Source: JADZFO01 sp964512635 (GTDB lineage Bacteria; 4484-113; JAFGCY01). From it: a DNA stretch of 64,000 nucleotides. Location of the stretch: NCBI GenBank assembly GCA_964512635.1, contig CAZEJB010000019.1, positions 1 through 64,000 on the forward strand. Reading direction: 5' to 3'. The position numbers and the translations under genes were made by a program. Each line of letters opens with the position of its first letter. Within the stretch, counting starts at the first letter, position 1. Below are positions 7,223-14,124 of the stretch, piece by piece. The notes beneath the pieces were generated by a model. The model had not been told where the DNA came from, did not search any database, and saw only the letters and a list, made by a program, of their open reading frames with translations.

Positions 7223-9394
7223 TTACTTCCCATCCCAGGCCCGCACCAGCGCCATCTCATCCAGGAAGGCGATGCGGTCGCCGACCTTTTTGAACACTGG
7301 CGCGGCGACCTCGCCGCCGTAATATCCGGCCCGCGGGTGGTAGAACATCACCAGCACCAGATAGCGCGGCTCGTCAGCAGGGAAGAAGCCGACGAAGCTT
7401 GCCGTATAGGCTCCGGCTAGATAGCCACCGCCTGCGGCCGGGATTTGCGCGGTGCCGGTTTTACCAGCGGTAAGGTAACGCTCAAGCTTGGCTTTTTTGC
7501 CCGTGCCGTGCTCGACTGCGTCGACGAGCCAGCGCTGCGCTTCTCGGCAGGTTTCAGCAGAGAGAACACGTTGTGGCGCATTACGGTCAGTTCCATGAAG
7601 AACGACATTTCCCAAACCCCCAGACTGTAGATTGTTTTCCGCCGCGTGCGCGGTGCCCGCGGCAATGATCCGTTCCAGCGTTTGTGTCGCCTGCGCGGCG
7701 ACCGGAGCCTGCACCAGCTCCTCATTTGCTCCCACAAGCGCGGGAGCCGGGGCCTCGCCGCTGCCGGCGTTCTGATCTGCCAGCAGGGCGGCATCTGCCC
7801 CTTCGGGATTTATCTCGTCGGTGTTGGCCTTGTCGCTGATGGCCAGAACCGTGCGCGGCTGCACCAGATAGCCGCCGTTGGCCAGCGCGCAATAGGCCGT
7901 GGCCAGCTGCAGCGGCGTTACCGCCAGTCCCTGTCCGAACCCGGTATTTGCAAGGCTGACCTTGGGCCAGTTCAGTGGCTTGCCGTCCTTGTCCTTGCGC
8001 CCGCCGTTGGGACGCAGCCCCTTAAGCTCGCCCGGCAGCTCCACTCCGGTCTTTTGCCAGAAACCGAGATCGCTGTAGGCCTGGGTCACCTTATCCTGAC
8101 CCAGCGAAAGTGCCAGTCGCGCCATGCCGATGTTCGAGCTATGGCTGATGACCTGATCAATGGTCACGCCATCGTTGCCGCCGAGTATGTGGTCCAGTTC
8201 CGCCTCGCGGATCGTATAACGGCCGATGGTCAGCAGGCGGTTGCAGATGATCCGCTGAGTACCGGTGATCCAGCCCTGGTCATAGGCATAGGCCGCCAGC
8301 AGCGGCTTGGCCGTGCTGCCGGGTTCGTAGACCTTCTGCACCAGCACATTGAGCTCGGGGTCGCCGGTCTCGCGGATACCCGCGGCGTAACGGTTCGGGT
8401 CAAAGGACGGATAGGTCGCCGCGCCGAGAATCTCGCCGCTTTGCGGCTGCATCACCAGCACGCAGCCCCACTCCGACTTGTTGCGCTCGATGGCGCTGCG
8501 CAGTTCGTCCTCGCAGATAGCCTGAACGCTCGGGTGCAGCGTGGTCACCAGCTCGGCGCCATCCTTGCGCGGCTGGGCCTTGACGGTGCCGGGCAGGCGG
8601 CGACGCTTGGCGTCCCGGCGGTACTCGGTCAGGCCGTCCTCGCCCTGGAGCTGCTCGTCAAAGGCACGCTCGAGGCCAAGGCGCTGGAAGTCCTCGCGGC
8701 CGGCATAGCCAACCAGCATTGCGGCGCCGTGATCACTGCTGGGATAACAGCGCTCGAAGTAGTAGCGGGTAAAGATGCCGCGCAGGCCGAGCTTGTCGAT
8801 CTGCTGCGCGGTCTCCAGCGACAGGCTGCCGCAAAGCACAAGGCCCGGGCGGGCCTCATTCGTCAGCTTATCGATAATCTCCTGCTCGCCGAGCTCGATA
8901 TACGGAGCAAGAGCGGCGGCGGTGTTCTGCAGGTCGGTGATCAGTTCTGGCTCAGCTATCACCCGGGCGACTTTGCGATTGCCGGCCAGCAGGGTGCCAT
9001 CGCGGTAAAGGATGTTGCCGCGCCGGCCCTGTGGGCGTTCATAGCTGTGCCACTGCTTTTCAACCGCGGCGCGGTAGAACTCGGCCTGGGCCGGGTCGAA
9101 CTGCAGGGCATAGAGGTGCAGGATCAGTCCGCTGCCCACCAGGGCGATGATACTGAAGACGCGGCGGCTGTTCTCCTTCTCCACTGCGCAGTAAAGGCCG
9201 CACAGACAAAGCGCTATCAGGAAGGCCCAGAGGGCAAGTGCGCTGCGCTGGCCGGAGAAAAAAAAGTGGGCGGCCGGGAAGGCCGCCCCGAGGAGGAAGG
9301 CGGAAAAAGCTATATAGGTCTGGGCCCGCAGGCCCGGGCTGCGCCAGCGTCGCTGGCGGTTGATCCTTGCGTTTGCAATTCCACTGCGGTCCAT
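7223..9394 (-). CDS. ftsI: Division transpeptidase, penicillin-binding protein 2/FtsI type
   Basis: FtsI is the class B penicillin-binding protein that cross-links septal peptidoglycan in the periplasm. The 723-residue product has the three active-site motifs: STAK with catalytic Ser360, SSN (419-421) and KTGTA (645-649). The dimerisation/pedestal domain starts after residue 120 (RRGNILYRDG). Two features are odd. Three hydrophobic segments are visible near 25-46, 53-71 and 79-97 where one is normal. Residues about 521-608 form an Ala/Glu-rich insert between LAISD and RVLSAETCREAQ in the transpeptidase domain. It lies downstream of ftsL with a 117-base gap and upstream of murE, as in dcw clusters. 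Confidence 0.95.
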   Translation of the reverse strand: MDRSGIANARINRQRRWRSPGLRAQTYIAFSAFLLGAAFPAAHFFFSGQRSALALWAFLIALCLCGLYCAVEKENSRRVFSIIALVGSGLILHLYALQFDPAQAEFYRAAVEKQWHSYERPQGRRGNILYRDGTLLAGNRKVARVIAEPELITDLQNTAAALAPYIELGEQEIIDKLTNEARPGLVLCGSLSLETAQQIDKLGLRGIFTRYYFERCYPSSDHGAAMLVGYAGREDFQRLGLERAFDEQLQGEDGLTEYRRDAKRRRLPGTVKAQPRKDGAELVTTLHPSVQAICEDELRSAIERNKSEWGCVLVMQPQSGEILGAATYPSFDPNRYAAGIRETGDPELNVLVQKVYEPGSTAKPLLAAYAYDQGWITGTQRIICNRLLTIGRYTIREAELDHILGGNDGVTIDQVISHSSNIGMARLALSLGQDKVTQAYSDLGFWQKTGVELPGELKGLRPNGGRKDKDGKPLNWPKVSLANTGFGQGLAVTPLQLATAYCALANGGYLVQPRTVLAISDKANTDEINPEGADAALLADQNAGSGEAPAPALVGANEELVQAPVAAQATQTLERIIAAGTAHAAENNLQSGGLGNVVLHGTDRNAPQRVLSAETCREAQRWLVDAVEHGTGKKAKLERYLTAGKTGTAQIPAAGGGYLAGAYTASFVGFFPADEPRYLVLVMFYHPRAGYYGGEVAAPVFKKVGDRIAFLDEMALVRAWDGK

Positions 9395-9511
9395 TTGTCT
9401 TTCTCAGTTAGTCTCTGGTCCAATCCCCGGCCATCCGGCCTTTGCCTTTCCTTACTGAAACTCCTGTCACCCTGAAGAGCGCTACCCGCCCTTCCGGCAC
9501 CCTTTAGAGCG

Positions 9512-10021
9512 CTACTCGCTCTTGATCACCCGGCGGCTGAGCGGGAAGAGCTCCTCCACCAGGGTCTTTCCCGACGCCTCGGGAATGTTCGTCACCACGA
9601 CATACTTGGTCACTTCGGGATACACGACCCCGGTCTCAGGGTTCACTCCGTTGAGTACCTGGCTCTGTGCCGCAAGATTCGATTCGGCGGCATCACTGCT
9701 GGACTGCTCCATCGAGGCCAGGCTGCGTTGGACTTCCTGCTGCTCATAGGCCAGGCGGCTGTTCTCCGCGCTCAGCCAGGCATAGGCGCTCATCGAGGCG
9801 ACGATCACCAGCAGGCCGGAGCCGAGCCCGATCTTGTAGGAGAGGAGCCGGATCGCGCGGGGCGCCCGGCGCTCGCGGCGCTCGTCATGCATCTGTCCAA
9901 ACAGGCGGCGATACCAGGGGGCAGGCCGGCGCTTCGCAAAGCGCGCAGCAATGACCTGATACTCCTGGTACTGATACAGCCGGTCCGCATTGGAGCGCGG
10001 ATCCAGTCTAAGTGCGCTCAT
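9512..10021 (-). CDS. ftsL: FtsL-like bitopic division protein
   Basis: The 169-residue protein sits between rsmH and ftsI, the standard place of ftsL. It has a basic cytoplasmic N-terminus of about 60 residues (RRERRAPRAIRLLSYK), one membrane segment (about 65-83, GLGSGLLVIVASMSAYAWL) and a periplasmic helical stretch (SAENSRLAYEQQEVQRSLAS) before a non-helical end. FtsL proteins are too divergent for recognition by sequence, so the name rests on position, topology and the coiled-coil-like segment. In other bacteria FtsL pairs with FtsB and activates FtsW/FtsI; an FtsB-like gene is at 44284-44610. Confidence 0.75.
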   Translation of the reverse strand: MSALRLDPRSNADRLYQYQEYQVIAARFAKRRPAPWYRRLFGQMHDERRERRAPRAIRLLSYKIGLGSGLLVIVASMSAYAWLSAENSRLAYEQQEVQRSLASMEQSSSDAAESNLAAQSQVLNGVNPETGVVYPEVTKYVVVTNIPEASGKTLVEELFPLSRRVIKSE

Positions 10022-10049
10022 CTCAACTCCCTCCCGCAGGGCTACGCCC

Positions 10050-10212
10050 CATTGAGGGTTCAGGGATCAGGGACCAGATTCAGGAAGGAGCGATTCTAGG
10101 AACCGTCCCTGCCAGCTTGATCCACAAACCCAACCCTCGTTCTCAACCTTTCCAAGTAACCCGTGTCCGCTGCATCGCAGCATCCCTCTGCAGTGACCGG
10201 CCCGGCTGCAAC
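10050..10212. repeat. Low-complexity spacer between rsmH and ftsL
   Basis: The 191 bases between rsmH and ftsL hold a run of 'gggatcagggaccagattcagg' type (about 10055-10086); the complementary type 'gtcccgagtgcctagtccct' lies at about 10215-10233, inside the rsmH 3' end. The arms could fold back. The last six residues of rsmH (GLGTRD) are encoded by this repeat, so the repeat appears to have replaced the original 3' end or stop codon. Confidence 0.55.
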
Positions 10213-11196
10213 TCAGTCCCGAGTGCCTAGTCCCTGCTTCTCGTACACTCGCAGTTTTGCCGAGCGGCTGCGCGGGTTTCTGCGCATCTCCGCCGCATCG
10301 GGCTTTACCACATCCCCTATCCGCCGCATGAACCACTCGCTGTGTCCCGCGGAGCGCGTATAGGGCTTTATCCCGTCCTTGACCCAGCGCTCCTCCAGCC
10401 CGTGGAAGGTGATCACGGCCAGCCGGCCGCCGATCTTCAGCAAGCGGCAGGCCTGCGAAACCCCTCCCCGCACCTGCTCGGCTTCGCCGTTGACCTCGAT
10501 GCGGATGGCCTGAAAGCTGCGGGTCGCCGGATGGATCCTGCCTCGCCCGCCCGGCACCGCCTCCGCGATCACCCGGGCCAGCTCGGCAGTGTCCTCGATC
10601 GGCCCCCGGCGCCTGGCAGAGACGATTGCCTCTGTTATTCGCCGAAAGTGCCGCTCCTCGCCATACTCAAGGATCACCTTAGAAAGTTCTGCCGCGGAGT
10701 AGCGATTCACTACTTCCGCGGCAGTCAGTTCCTGTGTGGTGTCCATGCGCATGTCCAGCGGACCGCTGCGCTGAATCGAGAACCCTCGCTCCGGGTCATC
10801 GAGCTGATCTGAGGAAAGGCCAAGGTCCATCAACACCCGGTCGACCTCATGAAGTCCCAACCGCTCAACAACCCTCTCTAGCTCACCAATGGTTCCCTGC
10901 ACCAGCTCGACTTTGACATCGGCAGGCGCAAGACCCCCTAGCTTGTGCTTCACCCCGGCCCGCCTTACGGCTTCCGCATCGCGGTCTATCCCGATCGCTA
11001 TGCCGCCAGGACTCAATCGGCTGGCCACCGCGCTGTAGTGGCCTGCCGCGCCCATCGTCCCGTCAACATAGACCTGCCCGGCGCCCGGAGCAAGGAGTTC
11101 TACAACCTGTTGTAAAAGAACCGCTTCGTGGCGCGGGCCATCAGCCGCAACGCCACTATCCGCCCTAGGCACTCCCCATTCCGCCAGGGCCATCAT
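10213..11196 (-). CDS. rsmH: 16S rRNA (cytosine-1402-N4)-methyltransferase
   Basis: RsmH (MraW) methylates N4 of C1402 in the ribosomal P site using S-adenosylmethionine. The family's opening HEAVLLQQVVELL, the SAM loop VDGTMGAAGHYS, DLGLSSDQLD and the C-terminal signature GRIHPATRSFQAIRIEVN are all present. A frame stays open to 11364 but lies inside mraZ there; the ATG at 11196 gives 327 residues, close to the family length of about 310, and overlaps the mraZ end by 32 bases, as is common. The stop (TGA, 10213) lies in repeat DNA, so the last residues are probably not ancestral. Confidence 0.95.
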   Translation of the reverse strand: MMALAEWGVPRADSGVAADGPRHEAVLLQQVVELLAPGAGQVYVDGTMGAAGHYSAVASRLSPGGIAIGIDRDAEAVRRAGVKHKLGGLAPADVKVELVQGTIGELERVVERLGLHEVDRVLMDLGLSSDQLDDPERGFSIQRSGPLDMRMDTTQELTAAEVVNRYSAAELSKVILEYGEERHFRRITEAIVSARRRGPIEDTAELARVIAEAVPGGRGRIHPATRSFQAIRIEVNGEAEQVRGGVSQACRLLKIGGRLAVITFHGLEERWVKDGIKPYTRSAGHSEWFMRRIGDVVKPDAAEMRRNPRSRSAKLRVYEKQGLGTRD

Positions 11197-11671
11197 CAAG
11201 CGCAGAGGGAGAACTGGGAGCAGGCTCATCTCCGAAGAGTCGGTCGAAACCGCCAGCCTGCTCCCACTGCGCACAATCAGCATCCCAGTGCTTCTTCGCC
11301 CACAGTTCCAGATACTCGCCGCAGCCAACCCAGACCACATCGCTGTAGAGGTCAAGGCTGTCACGCAGAGTCTTGGGGATCGTCAGACGTCCCTGGGCGT
11401 CGAAGCTTAAGTCGAACTTGTTGCCGAAGAAATAGCGCCGGTCCCGGGCGAGCTTGGGGTTGAAGAAGTTCTTCACGCCCTCATCGCTCTGGAAGGACAG
11501 CCGCTGGGCAACAAAGCCCGCCACGATTTCAAAGTTCCCCGGCGTCATGACCATCAGGTGCTTGTCCCACTTCAGGACGGTCACTCCGTCGGCAAAGTGT
11601 TCGCGATAGCGCTGCACCAGGCCGACTCGACCTTTCTCATCCACACCGGTGTCATGGCGCCCCTCGAACAC
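11165..11671 (-). CDS. mraZ: Transcriptional regulator/division protein MraZ
   Basis: MraZ heads the dcw cluster and in known cases binds its own promoter as a ring of AbrB-like subunits. The 168-residue protein starts at GTG 11671 (MFEGRHDTGVDEKGRVGL) and carries both duplicated half-motifs, DEKGRVGL near residue 11 and DAQGRLTIPKTLRD near 92. The C-terminal 20 residues are Gly/Pro/Ser rich and overlap rsmH. It is transcribed away from the PKD lipoprotein gene at 11946, so regulatory sites should lie in 11672-11945. Confidence 0.95.
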   Translation of the reverse strand: MFEGRHDTGVDEKGRVGLVQRYREHFADGVTVLKWDKHLMVMTPGNFEIVAGFVAQRLSFQSDEGVKNFFNPKLARDRRYFFGNKFDLSFDAQGRLTIPKTLRDSLDLYSDVVWVGCGEYLELWAKKHWDADCAQWEQAGGFDRLFGDEPAPSSPSALDDGPGGMGSA

Positions 11672-11715
11672 GTGCTGGGAAGAATATCACTCATAGGGAT
11701 TGCTGTCTACTATTT

Positions 11716-11730
11716 TGGGCAAAAATGGGA
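11716..11730 (+). promoter_or_regulatory. Possible MraZ box pair TGGGC-N5-TGGGA
   Basis: In the leader of mraZ, 45 bases from its start codon, the + strand reads TGGGC, five A, TGGGA. MraZ in Escherichia coli and Mycoplasma binds TGGGN direct repeats spaced by five bases. Here the repeats read on the strand opposite to the operon and only two fit the 10-base period; other TGGG copies (11767, 11789, 11830, 11845) do not. The site is plausible, not proven. Confidence 0.4.
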
Positions 11731-11812
11731 GTGATTTACCACCAAGTCGTTGATTTCATAGTCAAATGGGTAGTTATCAACAGTAGATTGGGATATATAC
11801 ACTCATATGTTA

Positions 11813-11828
11813 CGTAGTTTTGACTACG
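11813..11828. promoter_or_regulatory. Perfect inverted repeat in a divergent promoter region
   Basis: CGTAGT-TTTG-ACTACG is a perfect 6-base inverted repeat with a 4-base centre, placed between the divergent mraZ and PKD-lipoprotein genes in a local AT-rich stretch (11740-11830). It could be an operator or a small hairpin. No T-run follows in either direction, so it is not a standard terminator. Confidence 0.35.
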
Positions 11829-11945
11829 CTGGGTGGAAAATGAGTGGGATTCAAGGGCGCGCCGGGCCCGGCGGCCCATTTGCGAGTTGCTCTCAGCTAG
11901 AATCAGCGCGGCCGCAGGACATACTTGGCGGCTGGAGGCGAGCAC

Positions 11946-14078
11946 ATGCTGCGTTTTCTGCCGGTCACACTGGTGCTGCTGGTACTTATTGGAGGCTGCG
12001 CTGCGGGCTCCCGTGGAGAAGTTTCCCAACTTGGCTCTGACAGCCGAACCCTTCCTGGCGCAGACCCAGGTCTGGTGCTGCCCTCAATTCCCTCAGGAAG
12101 GGAGCCGCTTGGGCTTACCGAGACCGCCCGCGAGGGCAGCGACACTTTCTCCCGCAGCGCCAGCGCCACGCCATCGGATACGCAGCTGCTGCTAAGCGCC
12201 AGCGGCGACGAGATCAGCTGGGGGATCTATGAGCTGCCCGCAATCGATGAACTGCGTTATCTGGATGTCCAGCTTGGCATCCCTGCCGGCCAGCAGGCCT
12301 TCACCGCCCTGGCCAACTACCAGACCCAGCGCTGGGACCTGCAGGGTCCGGTTGTCAGCGGCCGTGTAGTAACGCTGGATCCGCTGATCCATTCCTCGCC
12401 GGGTGGCCAGCTCTACGCCGCTGTGCTGGTGGTTGGCGACAACAGCATCTCAGTCCAGGCGCTGAGCCTGATCGCCTTCCACGCCAACACCGCGCCGACT
12501 GCTGTGCTTGAAGCTGATTTCGAGAGCGGCAACGCGCCGCTGATTGTGCAGTTTGACGCCTCGGCCAGCACGGATCCCGACCCCGGCGATTCCATCACGC
12601 TGTACCACTGGGACTTCAATGGCGACGGCGTCTTTGACGGCAGCGGCGTCACGCCGACCATCAGCCATACTTTCGAGGATTCAGGCAGTTTTGACACGGT
12701 GCTGGTTGTCGAAGACCGCGACGGCGAGCGCTCCAGCGCTGGCGCGACGATTGGAGTAAACGGGCTGCCGCTGGCCAGCCTGCTGCTTTCGCAGTCAGTG
12801 GTGAACCGTGGCGATACCCTGACCCTCAACGCCGGCGCCAGCAGCGATCCGGAGGCCGGCGCGCTGAGCTTTGAGTTCGACACCGACGGCGATGGCAGTT
12901 TTGAAAGCAACAACGGGGCCAACCCCTTGCTGCAGGTCAGCATGCCGGTGGCCGGCGCTTTCTTCCTGAAGGTCAGAGTGACGGATGCGAATGCTGCCAG
13001 CGCTACGGCCAGTGCGGCGATCCTCGTCCAGGGTTTCAACGCTATCAGTATCGCCCCGACGGCGATAACTTTGGCTTCCTCTACCAGCCTTGCCATCGTC
13101 GGCGGCCACCCGGCCATAGCTTACGGCGACCTGGACAGCAGCCAGGCTTTCTACACGCGGGCGCTCGACGCCGATGGCAACGAATGGGGCTCGCCGGTTG
13201 CTATCACAGGAGTGGGCGCTGCTGATGTATCTCTTGCCGTTATCAATGGACAGCCAGCGGTGGCCATGTTCGGCGGCTTCACCGAACATCTGCATTATGC
13301 TCACGCGCTGGACCCCCTGGGGGACACCTGGGGCAGCAGCATAACGATCGACAACGGCACCTCTGTCGGCGACTTTCCCTCGCTGGCTGAGGTTAGTGGC
13401 CGGCCGGCCGTCAGCTACTACGACGCGGCCAACAGCTCCTTGAAGTACATCCGCGCCTCGGATGCCAGCGGCGATACCTGGCCGGCTGGCCTGACCATCG
13501 ACAACACCGGCAACATGGGCCGCTTCACCTCCTTGGCGGTGGTCGCGGACAGGCCGGCCGTCAGCTATAAGGATGACTCTGCCGGCAACCTGCGCTATAT
13601 CCGCGCGAGCAATGCCGACGGCTCGTCCTGGCCAGTCGCCTTTGTCGTGGACAGCAATGCTAATGATGTCGGCTCCTTTACTTCACTGGAAGTGGTCAGC
13701 GGCGTCCCGGCGATTGCCTATGTCAATGCCACCACCGGCCAGCTGCTCTATACCTTCGCCCGCAACAGCAGCGGCAACTCCTGGAATGACCCCAGGATCA
13801 TCGCCACAGCCAGCGACTCCAGTCAGTCCGTTGACCTGGCCGTGGTGCAGGGACGTCCGGCGATCAGCTTCCTTGGCGGCACCCTGAGCGGTCCGCTGTC
13901 CTATGTGCGCGCCAATGATACGGTTGGCATGCAGTGGGGATTGCCGGTCCTGGTTGACGACAATGTTGAGGCCGGGTTTGGCGCTTCACTCGAGTCGGCC
14001 AATGGACACCCGGCAATCAGCTACAACCTGATCACAGCCCTGGACGGTGGACTGATCAACTACGCGCGGGGCTTCTAA
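11946..14078 (+). CDS. Lipoprotein with PKD-like domains and a repeat propeller-like domain
   Basis: The ATG at 11946 gives a 710-residue protein with a lipoprotein signal (MLRFLPVTLVLLVLIGGC; lipidated Cys18), so it should be anchored to a membrane facing the periplasm or outside. After a Ser/Thr-rich linker and a beta-rich domain, PKD-like folds follow at about 180-270 (DASASTDPDPGDSITLYHWD) and 275-365. From about 370 to the end there are five or six repeats of about 50 residues built on SLAVVxxRPAVSYxD...LxYIRAxxAxGxxWP, which suggests a beta-propeller. Such proteins are common surface adhesion or binding proteins in uncultured diderms. The target is unknown. Confidence 0.85.
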   Translation: MLRFLPVTLVLLVLIGGCAAGSRGEVSQLGSDSRTLPGADPGLVLPSIPSGREPLGLTETAREGSDTFSRSASATPSDTQLLLSASGDEISWGIYELPAIDELRYLDVQLGIPAGQQAFTALANYQTQRWDLQGPVVSGRVVTLDPLIHSSPGGQLYAAVLVVGDNSISVQALSLIAFHANTAPTAVLEADFESGNAPLIVQFDASASTDPDPGDSITLYHWDFNGDGVFDGSGVTPTISHTFEDSGSFDTVLVVEDRDGERSSAGATIGVNGLPLASLLLSQSVVNRGDTLTLNAGASSDPEAGALSFEFDTDGDGSFESNNGANPLLQVSMPVAGAFFLKVRVTDANAASATASAAILVQGFNAISIAPTAITLASSTSLAIVGGHPAIAYGDLDSSQAFYTRALDADGNEWGSPVAITGVGAADVSLAVINGQPAVAMFGGFTEHLHYAHALDPLGDTWGSSITIDNGTSVGDFPSLAEVSGRPAVSYYDAANSSLKYIRASDASGDTWPAGLTIDNTGNMGRFTSLAVVADRPAVSYKDDSAGNLRYIRASNADGSSWPVAFVVDSNANDVGSFTSLEVVSGVPAIAYVNATTGQLLYTFARNSSGNSWNDPRIIATASDSSQSVDLAVVQGRPAISFLGGTLSGPLSYVRANDTVGMQWGLPVLVDDNVEAGFGASLESANGHPAISYNLITALDGGLINYARGF

Positions 14079-14124
14079 ACCGGCGCGGCTTGCATTGCCG
14101 GGTTTCCGGCTACCCGGATGCGTC

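Noticed and set aside
14079..14124. CCGGGT-TTCCGGCT-ACCCGG hairpin as a terminator between the PKD lipoprotein and pnkp
   Set aside because: The stem is good, but no T-run follows on either strand; it was not listed as a terminator.
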